Source: Lachnospiraceae bacterium
GTDB lineage: Bacteria; Bacillota; Clostridia; Lachnospirales; Lachnospiraceae
Direction: 5' to 3'
DNA length: 45,675 bases
Assembly (NCBI GenBank): GCA_024690825.1
Contig: JAILOK010000003.1
Location: 1 to 45,675 of the forward strand
Part shown: piece by piece, positions 38,893 through 45,675 of the stretch
How positions within the stretch are numbered: position 1 is the first letter of the stretch
Layout: each line of letters begins with the position of its first letter
Made by a program: the position numbers and the translations under genes
The notes under the pieces: model-generated
Told to the model about the DNA's origin: nothing
The model's input: only the letters and a program-made list of their open reading frames with translations
The model's database searches: none

Positions 38893-41273
38893 TTCTTTTC
38901 AAAATCCTTTTCCCTGATAATGATAAGATCATCTTCGTTGTATCGTTTTGCAAAAAGCACATCCATAAGATGAGACATATTCTTCTTGTTCACATTCCTT
39001 ATGGCATCATCCACTATTGCCTCAACCTCGGCTGCAGTAACCTGATGGTCGGCTGTCTGTTTTTCATCTATCCTGCTGTACAGGGCAAGGATCGCCATTT
39101 CGTCGATCAGGTACTCCTGACTTCTCGCATAATCCTTTGCATGCTGTACTAAAGCATTGTTTGAAAATGTCGGTATCTCTATAGCCACACTGAAAACGCG
39201 GTTAAATACTTCATTGTCCCAGGGCAGATTCCGCAGGGCATTTTTTTCATCCTCAAGGATGACAAGCAGCGACAGCCCGTCTGTAAGAAGCGTATCCAAC
39301 AGTTTTGACACGGTATCCCGCGAAAGTCTGGCCGCCTTTTCCACTACCAGCACATTCCCGTCAAGCGCCTTTAAGGATCTGGCAATATCTTTGGTATTAA
39401 AGACATCGGCGTCTATTTTTGCGACTTTTATCCCCATGTAGGAGTTCTTCTGCTGCTGATCCTTTGCAAGAGACTGGGCCATGGCTATCCTCAATGTCTC
39501 TTCATTTCCGGTAACAACCGCATTTCCCCTCGATCCCGTCATGGAAACACGCGAAAGTGCCTTCAACAGCCTCCCCTCCATTCCGCCCATGGATATGAAG
39601 GGTGCAAATATCTGTCTCTCTTCGGGGGTAAATTCCGTCTTCTCTACGATCTTTTCTTCTTTAGCTTCCCTGCGTTCAGGTTTTTTCTCTCTCTTTTCAG
39701 GTTTTTGCTCCGTATGCGCCGGTTTTTCTTTTCTCTCCGGCCTTTCGGGCCTTTCGGGCTTTTCGGGTCTCTCCGGTTTTGGCATTCTTTCCGGTGCTGT
39801 TCTGTCTGTCTTTCCGCTCTTTTCCGATTCATTTCTCGAAACCTGAAGAGGAGTTATGGTCTCAAAACGACGATTGCTCTGAGCTCTGACCTCCTCCCAG
39901 TTTGCCAGCACTGTTGCCAGATCCATCTGACCGGTGATCTGTTTTTCGATCCTGGCCGGTTCACTGTCCGGAACATTCATGTTCATCTGTCCGTCATAAT
40001 CTTCCTTAAGAAGATTTCTGTACTGCTGCGGCATCCTCGGGAGACTTTCTCCAAATTCAGTTTTCTTTATGACGGTAGGCTTTAATACCTCTTCTGTTCG
40101 GTACAGGGTCTCATTTGTTCTTTCCTGTCTGTAGACGGGAACATCCCTTACTTCCGGAGCCCTTTCCAGATCTTCTACACCGGGCTTGGCATAGGCATCC
40201 TTTTCATTAAATATCTCCGTCATTCCCACATCGGGTTCCGGAATGCTCTGTTCCGGCTGGGTCATGACCTCTCCGGTCTTTTCCTCCAGTTCATCGATAT
40301 TGGCCTTCAATTCTTCCTGGAGATTAATAGTGCTGTATTTGTCAACATTGATATATATCTCATCCTGTGCCGGTTCCGGCTCCGGGGCAGACTGCGCGGC
40401 AAGTTCTTCCAGCTGCCTGTCCGGCATCCTTATGGTAGGTTCGTTCGAAGCATACACATTCCTGATCTCTATAGACATTCCTTCGGGATGTGCCTGCTGC
40501 ATGCCGGGATCATACTCCTGCTGCATTTCCCCGCCATATCCGGCTCCGGTGTATTCCGTCCCGTATGCTTCATTACCGGGCTGATATGTGCCATCCCGGT
40601 AATAGGGATCATTTCCATACATTCCCTGATCCACGGTCTGTCCGCCATAAACATTATTTGCCGGTCCCTGCGAAAGATCCGCTTCAGATACAAAGGATGC
40701 TTTCAGTTCTTTTGCCTTCTCAACATACGGACCCTTCACAAACCAAAGGATTATTTCGTCGCACGCATTGAGACATTGCTGTGACTGTCCTGTCTGGTAA
40801 TAAAGATAAGCCAGCTCATAGGCCCATTTTTCAAGAAAATCCCCAAAATAGTTCTTCTTGAATTCCTCAAGAACTTCTATCATTTCGGAATATTCCGCAC
40901 CTGTGGCCTTCAGTATCTTGTAATGAAGGATATAACGGCCGGGGTCATTGGGCGAAAGCCTTACAAATTCCTTCAAATACTTTATGGCATATGCATACTG
41001 GTCAAGCTTTGTCGCGATCTCACACAGATCATAAACGATCTTCCTCTTGATGGGATCATCAGGATCCCTTTCGTAAGCAATCGTCAAAACATTGAAGGCA
41101 TCGCCGTATCGTCTGTTTATCTTATATACTTCGCTGACCATCCTGAGTGTACGGACACTCTTTTCCGTACGCCAGTCTATGGTATCCGCTATTTCAAGCG
41201 CCTCACCGAACTCATCTCTGTCAATCAGCGAGATGATCTGGTTAACGCGCACTTTCCTCTCGTACTTATCCAA
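38889..41273 (-). CDS. TPR protein with disordered middle and degenerate AAA domain
   Basis: 794 aa from TTG 41273 (GGAGG 5 bp upstream); TTG 41285 in the same frame lacks one. Residues about 1-200 are TPR-like (EALEIADTIDWRTEKSVRTL; YGDAFNVLTIAYERDPDDPI; YAIKYLKEFVRLSPNDPGRY). Residues about 215-545 are disordered, first Gly/Tyr/Gln-rich, then Pro/Glu/Arg/Lys-rich (ERPEKPERPERPER). Residues about 555-790 follow a CbbX/SpoVK-type AAA fold, but the Walker A loop reads VVTGNEETLRI without the Lys, and Walker B reads NVLVVEKAARLS where VLFIDEA is normal. It should not hydrolyse ATP. LPWDNEVFNRVFSVAIEIPTF matches the arginine-finger region. Lies between rsmA and glgB. Inference: a scaffold protein. 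Confidence 0.72.
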   Translation of the reverse strand: MDKYERKVRVNQIISLIDRDEFGEALEIADTIDWRTEKSVRTLRMVSEVYKINRRYGDAFNVLTIAYERDPDDPIKRKIVYDLCEIATKLDQYAYAIKYLKEFVRLSPNDPGRYILHYKILKATGAEYSEMIEVLEEFKKNYFGDFLEKWAYELAYLYYQTGQSQQCLNACDEIILWFVKGPYVEKAKELKASFVSEADLSQGPANNVYGGQTVDQGMYGNDPYYRDGTYQPGNEAYGTEYTGAGYGGEMQQEYDPGMQQAHPEGMSIEIRNVYASNEPTIRMPDRQLEELAAQSAPEPEPAQDEIYINVDKYSTINLQEELKANIDELEEKTGEVMTQPEQSIPEPDVGMTEIFNEKDAYAKPGVEDLERAPEVRDVPVYRQERTNETLYRTEEVLKPTVIKKTEFGESLPRMPQQYRNLLKEDYDGQMNMNVPDSEPARIEKQITGQMDLATVLANWEEVRAQSNRRFETITPLQVSRNESEKSGKTDRTAPERMPKPERPEKPERPERPERKEKPAHTEQKPEKREKKPERREAKEEKIVEKTEFTPEERQIFAPFISMGGMEGRLLKALSRVSMTGSRGNAVVTGNEETLRIAMAQSLAKDQQQKNSYMGIKVAKIDADVFNTKDIARSLKALDGNVLVVEKAARLSRDTVSKLLDTLLTDGLSLLVILEDEKNALRNLPWDNEVFNRVFSVAIEIPTFSNNALVQHAKDYARSQEYLIDEMAILALYSRIDEKQTADHQVTAAEVEAIVDDAIRNVNKKNMSHLMDVLFAKRYNEDDLIIIREKDFEKK

Positions 41274-41329
41274 AACTTCCTCCAAAACGACATGAAGTCA
41301 TACTTTTTAAGTGTAACATACGCCTATTC

Positions 41330-42187
41330 TTATGTCAAAATATCCGCCAGCGCGGCAAACTCTGAAAGAGAAAGTTCTTCTCCCCTTACGGACGGCTTTT
41401 TCCCCAGTTTTTCTATCGCGTTTTCTATCTGTTCCTTCGAAAGATCAAGACCGGCATAATTTTTCAGACCGTTTACCAGTGTCTTCCTTCTCTGATTGAA
41501 AGATCCCCTGATAAGCTTAAACATCAGCTCCTGATCCTTTGCTACAACGGGTTTTTGTCTGTATACTTCGAGTTTTAATATGACCGATCCGACATTGGGC
41601 CTCGGTATAAAACAGGACGGACTTACCTGTGCCGCCACGACAGGGTTGGAATAATACCTGACGGCCAGTGAAAGAGATCCGTAATCCTTTGTCCGCGGAT
41701 CTGCCTGTATCCTGTCAGCCACTTCCTTCTGTATCATCACAGTCACGCATTCAAAAGGATATTCCGACTCAAGGATATACATCAGCACAGGCGTGGTGAT
41801 GTAATAAGGAAGATTTGCCACAACCTTAACGCTTTTGTATCCATCTGCTTCCTCAAGGAGCTCTGTAAGACTGCACTTTAATATATCCTGATTAATGAGG
41901 GTCAGGTTGTCATATTCAGAAAGCGTATCCTTCAGTACTGGTATGAGTTTTCGGTCTATCTCTACCGCAATGACCTTTCCTGCTCTTTCACACAGGATCT
42001 GGGTTAGAGATCCGATTCCCGGTCCTATCTCGAGAACCAGATCGTCTTTTCCTATCTGCGAGATCTCCGCTATCTTTCCCAGTATGTTCGGGTCTATCAG
42101 GAAATTCTGACCGTATTTTTTTTGCGCCCTTATCCCGTATTTTTCAAGTACCGCGCCCGTAACAGCGGGATTTCCCAAAAAAGCCAT
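41330..42187 (-). CDS. rsmA: 16S rRNA dimethyladenosine transferase
   Basis: 285 aa. KKYGQNFLIDPNIL is the KsgA/RsmA opening; LEIGPGIGSLTQIL binds SAM; VANLPYYITTPVLM is the catalytic NLPY motif; RPNVGSVILKLE and FNQRRKTLVNGL complete the family. It dimethylates two adjacent adenines near the 3' end of 16S rRNA during small-subunit maturation; loss gives kasugamycin resistance. The stop-to-start distance from tatD is 2 bp. The arrangement tatD-rsmA is common in Firmicutes. Confidence 0.96.
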   Translation of the reverse strand: MAFLGNPAVTGAVLEKYGIRAQKKYGQNFLIDPNILGKIAEISQIGKDDLVLEIGPGIGSLTQILCERAGKVIAVEIDRKLIPVLKDTLSEYDNLTLINQDILKCSLTELLEEADGYKSVKVVANLPYYITTPVLMYILESEYPFECVTVMIQKEVADRIQADPRTKDYGSLSLAVRYYSNPVVAAQVSPSCFIPRPNVGSVILKLEVYRQKPVVAKDQELMFKLIRGSFNQRRKTLVNGLKNYAGLDLSKEQIENAIEKLGKKPSVRGEELSLSEFAALADILT

Positions 42188-42189
42188 GT

Positions 42190-42978
42190 CTATCGTATCC
42201 CATACAGTTGTTTTGCATTATCAAAGGTTATCCTGCAAACCTCTTCAAAAGAAACACCCTTGATTTCGGATATTTCCCTTGCAATATATGGCAGGTTGAG
42301 TGATGAATTTCTCTCTCCCCGGAAGGGAACCGGTGAAAGATACGGACAGTCAGTTTCAAGAACTATCTTTTCCAAAGGTATATCTTCCACTACTTTTTTC
42401 AGTTTCTTTCCGTTCTTAAAGGTAACGACCCCGCCTACTCCGATGACGAAACCAAGTTTTATGTACTTAAAAGCCTCTTCCGAAGAATAAGAAAAACAGT
42501 GCACAATTCCGTTTTTCCTGTCTGTGCGCCTGTCATATTCATCCTTTAATACTCTGTATGTATCTGCTGCCGCCTCCCTGCTGTGAACCACCAGGGGGAG
42601 ATCAAGCTCTTTTGCAAGTTCTATCTGTCTTCTGAACCATTTTTCCTGGATCGGTTTATCCGGATAACCTTCCTGCAGATCAAAACCGGCCTCTCCTATC
42701 GCCTTTATCTTTTCATTTGAAACGGCAATCTCTTTTATCGCGCGGATATCATTCTCACCAAGATCCGTAATTCCCTCGGGATGCACTCCCAGGGCGCCAT
42801 ATATATAGTCATACCTCAGTGTCAGTTCATTTGTGGTCTTTACCGAAGCCATATCTGCAGCGATATTCACCACATATCTTATGCCTGCTTTGGGAAGTTC
42901 GTTTTCCAGAATTTCTTCCCTGTCGGGATCAAAGCGTTCATCATCATAGTGCGCATGGGTTTCAAATATCTCCGTCAT
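42190..42978 (-). CDS. tatD: TatD family metal-dependent hydrolase (DNase)
   Basis: 262 aa TIM-barrel hydrolase. Metal ligands visible: THAHYDDERF (His-x-His), GEAGFD (Glu), LVVHSREA (His), IVHCFSYS (His), VLETDCPYLSP (Asp). Family members are 3'-5' exonucleases or DNA-repair nucleases in the cytoplasm. Overlaps the end of the AI-2E transporter gene by 17 bp and is followed at 2 bp by rsmA, so all are one transcription unit. Confidence 0.93.
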   Translation of the reverse strand: MTEIFETHAHYDDERFDPDREEILENELPKAGIRYVVNIAADMASVKTTNELTLRYDYIYGALGVHPEGITDLGENDIRAIKEIAVSNEKIKAIGEAGFDLQEGYPDKPIQEKWFRRQIELAKELDLPLVVHSREAAADTYRVLKDEYDRRTDRKNGIVHCFSYSSEEAFKYIKLGFVIGVGGVVTFKNGKKLKKVVEDIPLEKIVLETDCPYLSPVPFRGERNSSLNLPYIAREISEIKGVSFEEVCRITFDNAKQLYGIR

Positions 42979-44131
42979 TTTTCTTTATCGCCTTTGCAGC
43001 CTTTTTTGCGGCCTTTCTCTTTTCCAGTTTTTCCAATATCCAATCCTCATATACGAAATCACAGATCGCGGCAAGCGGAATGGCAAGAAGGATGCCGACG
43101 ATCCCGAACATCTTTCCGAAAAGGATGATGGCTATCAGTATCCATAATGACGACACCCCCAAAGAAGATCCGAAGAGCTTGGGTTTGATGATATATCCGT
43201 CGACCGTCTGTATGATCACGGTAAATATTATGAAAAGAAGCGCGTCCCAGGGACTTGCAAACAGAAGAACAAATGTCCCTATGAGGCAGCCTATGATAGG
43301 TCCGAAGGTAGGTGCCAGATTAGTCACGCCCACGATAACGGACACCAGAATTTTATAGTTCATTCCCGTTACCATCATAAAAAGGAAATTTGCCACTCCT
43401 ACGATCAGCGCGTCAAGGATCTCTCCTCCCATGTATCTTAAAAGGATCTTGTTGCATTTTTTCCAGAATATCGCCGATTCCACATATCTTCTTTCCGGTA
43501 CGAGAAGCCTCAGAAGATGTTTTGCGCCTTTTATCATCTGCTCCTTGTCTGCAAGAAAATATATGGCAAAGATGAAGGCCAGTATGGCATTGAAAACTCC
43601 CTTGCCTATGTTCATGGAGGTATTTATTATGCTTCCCACATTGTTTGGAATATTTTTTGTAAGATAATTTATGATCGTGTCACTGACATTTGTAAATTCC
43701 GATATATCCAAATGGAAATGCGCTGCCTGCTGCCTTAAGGAATTCAGAATCTTTAAGAGCGAGTTCGCGTAATTATCAAAGTTGTTGACAAAAAGTGCGA
43801 TGTTTCCGATGATCTGGGGAATGATCGCAACAAGCAAAAGAGTTACTATCGCGATAACGATGATTGCCGTAAGCAGTATCCCAAGTGAACGTTTGAGTTT
43901 TTTTGACTTTATCTTTGAAAAAACAATATGCTCAAAGAACCCCAGCATGGGATTCATCACATATGCAATCACCACTCCTGCTATCACAGGTCTTAAGTAT
44001 CCAAGCGCAACATTTATGAAATTCAAGAAAATGGGGAGGTTCATCAGCATTACGAATAATAATACCGCGCTGCATGTAGCTATCGTATATGCCACCCATC
44101 TTTTTTCCAGCCAGTTTTTATCAAATTTCAT
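42962..44131 (-). CDS. AI-2E family transporter
   Basis: 389 aa with seven or eight TM helices. LRPVIAGVVIAYVMNPML is the N-terminal family signature; FAIYFLADKEQ, GVTNLAPTFGPIIGCLIGTF and DGYIIKPKLFGSSLGVSSLWIL are the conserved C-terminal stretches of the AI-2E/YdiK/YtvI family. Some members export autoinducer-2; others are Na+/H+ antiporters, so the substrate is open. The charged C-terminus (EKRKAAKKAAKAIKKNDGDI) is cytoplasmic. First gene of the tatD-rsmA-TPR/AAA-glgB unit. Confidence 0.9.
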   Translation of the reverse strand: MKFDKNWLEKRWVAYTIATCSAVLLFVMLMNLPIFLNFINVALGYLRPVIAGVVIAYVMNPMLGFFEHIVFSKIKSKKLKRSLGILLTAIIVIAIVTLLLVAIIPQIIGNIALFVNNFDNYANSLLKILNSLRQQAAHFHLDISEFTNVSDTIINYLTKNIPNNVGSIINTSMNIGKGVFNAILAFIFAIYFLADKEQMIKGAKHLLRLLVPERRYVESAIFWKKCNKILLRYMGGEILDALIVGVANFLFMMVTGMNYKILVSVIVGVTNLAPTFGPIIGCLIGTFVLLFASPWDALLFIIFTVIIQTVDGYIIKPKLFGSSLGVSSLWILIAIILFGKMFGIVGILLAIPLAAICDFVYEDWILEKLEKRKAAKKAAKAIKKNDGDI

Positions 44132-44154
44132 GTTCTGTATCCCCGTTATTTGTG

Positions 44155-44171
44155 AGCCGCTTTAAGCGGCT
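44155..44171. repeat. Perfect palindrome between the acyltransferase and AI-2E transporter genes
   Basis: AGCCGCTT-T-AAGCGGCT, 8-bp arms. No T-run follows on the minus strand (CACAAATAACG), so it is a weak candidate for a terminator. It could be an operator or leader hairpin for the transporter operon. Confidence 0.5.
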
Positions 44172-44176
44172 TGTCT

Positions 44177-45232
44177 TCAATCTTTTATTTTTTTTGCCGC
44201 AACCAATATTTTACCTATTTCATATGCTTTAATCAATACGAATTCCGCTGCAAGTACAAAAAGGACGGTCATCAGATTAAAAACGATATTCTTTGCTCTC
44301 GGTATATACTCCGTGAATTTAAACGACAGCACCTCCGAGCAGTAAAGAATGTAGAAATTGATATGAGTTATCATCACAAAAAGAGAGTTCCTCCCGTAAA
44401 ACCTTATGACAGGGAAAGATCTTCCCGTATCAGAAGCCATTGAAATGAAGATCACTCCCATACTTCCGATAAGTGCATTTACAAAATAAAGCGCAGGATT
44501 TCCATATACTCCGAAATGCATATCGACGATGCCGTTAAAACCATGAATAAAAACCAGAATTACCAAAAGTGCCGCTCCCGCTGCCGCCAAAATAACCCTT
44601 CCGGGTTTTATTCCGGCGAAAAGACTGTAAAGAAGGTTCCCGGCTGATACAAAAAACGCTGCAGGAAAAAACCTGACAAATGCAACAACAAGATGATCAT
44701 TGGTGTGTCCAAACAAAATACACGCCGTACATGCCGCTGCAAGAGTGATCATGACCGTAATGAATGCGGAATACCGTTCCGATATTTTCATTGCAGCCTT
44801 CATTGTAATAAAGAACAGAATGTCCCCGAAAAATGCTGTCGGAAGAAACCACAATACCGAATTTCCGTAAAGAACAGCCGTATCGTATACATTCTGAGGA
44901 AGACATCCGAAGGGATCACCGTTTCCCGTAATATAAAAATAGATTATATCTATCACCGGAAAAAGAACCGAAAAGATAAGGTACGGAAGCATGATCCTCT
45001 TCATTTTTTTTACAACTACAGTTTTTACATCTCTTTTCGTCTCATTTGTGACACATGCAAGCATTCCGGATACAACAAAAAAAAGCGGCATATGGAAAGA
45101 AACTATATAATTTCTTATACCAGGGTCCACATACTCTATATGTGCCGTTATAACAAGGAGAATTCCGATCCCCTTTGCAATATCAAAGAATCCAAGACGT
45201 TTTTTTTCCAAAACAGGCATTTTTTCTTTCAT
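44177..45232 (-). CDS. Acyltransferase family (type 3) integral membrane protein
   Basis: 351 aa from ATG 45232. About ten TM helices. RLGFFDIAKGIGILLVITAH is the signature with the catalytic His, and IVSFHMPLFFVVSGMLA follows, both standard for the OafA/NodX acyltransferase-3 family that O-acetylates exopolysaccharide, peptidoglycan or teichoic acids. Because the predicted promoter -10 lies only 7 bp before ATG 45232, the message may be leaderless; ATG 45220 (four codons later) is an alternative start with a short leader. An extension to 45289 would run through the promoter. Surface-polymer target unknown. Confidence 0.85.
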   Translation of the reverse strand: MKEKMPVLEKKRLGFFDIAKGIGILLVITAHIEYVDPGIRNYIVSFHMPLFFVVSGMLACVTNETKRDVKTVVVKKMKRIMLPYLIFSVLFPVIDIIYFYITGNGDPFGCLPQNVYDTAVLYGNSVLWFLPTAFFGDILFFITMKAAMKISERYSAFITVMITLAAACTACILFGHTNDHLVVAFVRFFPAAFFVSAGNLLYSLFAGIKPGRVILAAAGAALLVILVFIHGFNGIVDMHFGVYGNPALYFVNALIGSMGVIFISMASDTGRSFPVIRFYGRNSLFVMITHINFYILYCSEVLSFKFTEYIPRAKNIVFNLMTVLFVLAAEFVLIKAYEIGKILVAAKKIKD

Positions 45233-45239
45233 GATTCGA

Positions 45240-45268
45240 ATTATAGATACAATAATTGCCTGTTGCAA
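45240..45268 (-). promoter_or_regulatory. Acyltransferase promoter with no room for a leader
   Basis: Minus strand -35 TTGCAA (45263-45268), 17-bp spacer, -10 TATAAT (45240-45245), then 7 bp to ATG 45232. Predicted start point is at or next to the A of the start codon. Its -35 lies 10 bp from the -35 of the divergent tRNA promoter. Confidence 0.7.
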
Positions 45269-45278
45269 GAAAAAGTGC

Positions 45279-45307
45279 TTGCATACCAAAAAGTTATATA
45301 ATATAAT
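45279..45307 (+). promoter_or_regulatory. tRNA-Lys promoter
   Basis: Plus strand -35 TTGCAT (45279-45284), 17-bp spacer, -10 TATAAT (45302-45307); start point expected near 45314, about 15 bases before the tRNA. Confidence 0.8.
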
Positions 45308-45328
45308 ATCACTTGCGTTGTGCAGGAT

Positions 45329-45401
45329 GCGCTTCTAGCTCAGTTGGTAGAGCACCTGACTCTTAATCAGGGTGTCCAGGGTTCGAGTCCCTGGAGGCGC
45401 A
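45329..45401 (+). tRNA. tRNA-Lys (anticodon CTT)
   Basis: 73 nt cloverleaf. Acceptor GCGCTTC pairs with GAGGCGC (one G-T pair), D-arm with AGCTCAGTTGGTAGAGC, anticodon stem CCTGA/TCAGG with loop CTCTTAA (anticodon CTT), T-arm CCAGG-GTTCGAGT-CCTGG, discriminator A. CCA is not encoded. Confidence 0.96.
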
Positions 45402-45408
45402 CTGAAGT

Positions 45409-45446
45409 AAGCATCGGTTCCGAAAAACGGAGTTGATGCTTTTCTT
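45409..45446 (+). terminator. Terminator after tRNA-Lys
   Basis: AAGCATC (45409-45415) pairs with GATGCTT (45435-45441) plus inner TCCG/CGGA around AAAAA, followed by TTCTTTC. Confidence 0.75.
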
Positions 45447-45460
45447 TCAAGAAAATATAT

Positions 45461-45506
45461 CGAGGTGTGGCTCAGTTTGGTAGAGCGCTACGTTCGGGAC
45501 GTTGCG
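45461..45506 (+). pseudogene. Truncated tRNA-Pro copy (5' half)
   Basis: Bases 45461-45504 match the first 44 bases of the intact tRNA-Pro at 45543 with five differences, keeping the CGG anticodon loop TTCGGGA, then diverge. Variable loop, T-arm and 3' acceptor are missing. Downstream bases extend the anticodon stem instead: GCGC-T-ACG / CGT-T-GCGC. It cannot form a functional tRNA. Confidence 0.85.
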
Positions 45507-45542
45507 CCAAGAGCGCATCCTACAACTTAATAAAATTATCAT

Positions 45543-45616
45543 CGGGGCGTGGCTCAGCTTGGTAGAGCGCCACGTTCGGGACGTGGAGGTCGCAGGTTCA
45601 AATCCTGTCGCCCCGA
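45543..45616 (+). tRNA. tRNA-Pro (anticodon CGG)
   Basis: 74 nt. Acceptor CGGGGCG/CGCCCCG, D-arm GGCTCAGCTTGGTAGAGC, anticodon stem CCACG/CGTGG with loop TTCGGGA (anticodon CGG), T-arm CAGG-TTCAAAT-CCTG, discriminator A, no encoded CCA. The remaining 45617-45675 is T-rich, starting with TTTTTCTTCAC and containing TTTCTAAC twice; no gene is seen there. Confidence 0.96.
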
Positions 45617-45675
45617 TTTTTCTTCACAATTTCTAACTTTTTTCTAACCTTTTCCGTTTATTTCCACATTTATTA

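Noticed and set aside
44155-44171. Palindrome as an intrinsic terminator for the acyltransferase gene.
   Set aside because: The stem is perfect, but no T-run follows, so only a hairpin or operator is claimed.
45461-45616. Integrated element attachment site pair at tRNA-Pro.
   Set aside because: The duplicated part is the 5' half and diverged, no integrase is visible, and only 37 bp separate the copies.

Overview
The window looks like chromosome from an anaerobic, motile member of the Clostridia, most likely a Lachnospiraceae relative such as the Butyrivibrio/Pseudobutyrivibrio group. That placement is an inference from gene families: an FprA flavodiiron protein, flagellin with FliS, a ChvE-type multiple-sugar importer, an orphan MsmX/UgpC-type ATPase, GGDEF proteins, VanW, TraX, AI-2E exporter and AGGAGG-type ribosome binding sites. 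Nearly every gene is on the minus strand. The exceptions are one exported phosphatase/nuclease-like gene, one small anchored protein and the tRNAs. No insertion sequence, prophage gene or CRISPR array is visible.

Positions 1-9.1 kb form a patchwork of small accessory genes. They include a left-truncated protein joining a sigma-70 region 2-like domain to a WYL-type helix-turn-helix, an Asp/Glu racemase homologue lacking its first catalytic residue, TfoX-N, transglutaminase-like, nitroreductase and quinone-reductase genes. A PadR operon follows (PadR, TraX, two flavodoxin-fold proteins, a decapitated methyltransferase, GNAT) behind a near-consensus promoter with two identical operators. The stretch ends with an XRE regulator fused to a desulfoferrodoxin-like domain. 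A 23-bp imperfect direct repeat and the broken methyltransferase point to past rearrangement.

Positions 9.2-17.5 kb hold a diguanylate cyclase and a sugar ABC importer: lipoprotein receptor, terminator/attenuator, ATPase, then two consecutive paralogous permeases. A divergent anchored endonuclease/exonuclease/phosphatase-fold protein follows.

Positions 17.5-26.1 kb form a tightly overlapping envelope operon read right to left: small membrane peptide, VanW, an AIR-synthase C-domain protein, Lrp/AsnC regulator, aminotransferase, membrane-anchored MurF-like ligase, D-Ala-D-Ala ligase, alpha/beta hydrolase, flavodiiron protein. Making D-Ala-D-Ala and attaching it to the muropeptide precursor are adjacent steps here. 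Next come a divergent anchored protein, GreA and the shared sugar-importer ATPase.

Positions 28.6-36.9 kb hold a membrane sensor diguanylate cyclase with a histone H1-like Lys/Ala/Thr tail (co-transcribed with a YesL/DUF624 protein), and a flagellar unit of a large uncharacterised protein, flagellin and FliS. Positions 36.9-45.3 kb carry glycogen branching enzyme, a TPR protein with a degenerate AAA domain, rsmA, tatD, an AI-2E-type transporter and a membrane acyltransferase whose promoter predicts a leaderless message. The window ends with tRNA-Lys(CTT), a truncated tRNA-Pro copy and an intact tRNA-Pro(CGG).

The strongest candidates for something undescribed are the sigma-region-2/WYL fusion, the diguanylate cyclase with a nucleoid-protein-like tail, the TPR/pseudo-AAA protein, and the large protein translationally fused by overlap to flagellin.
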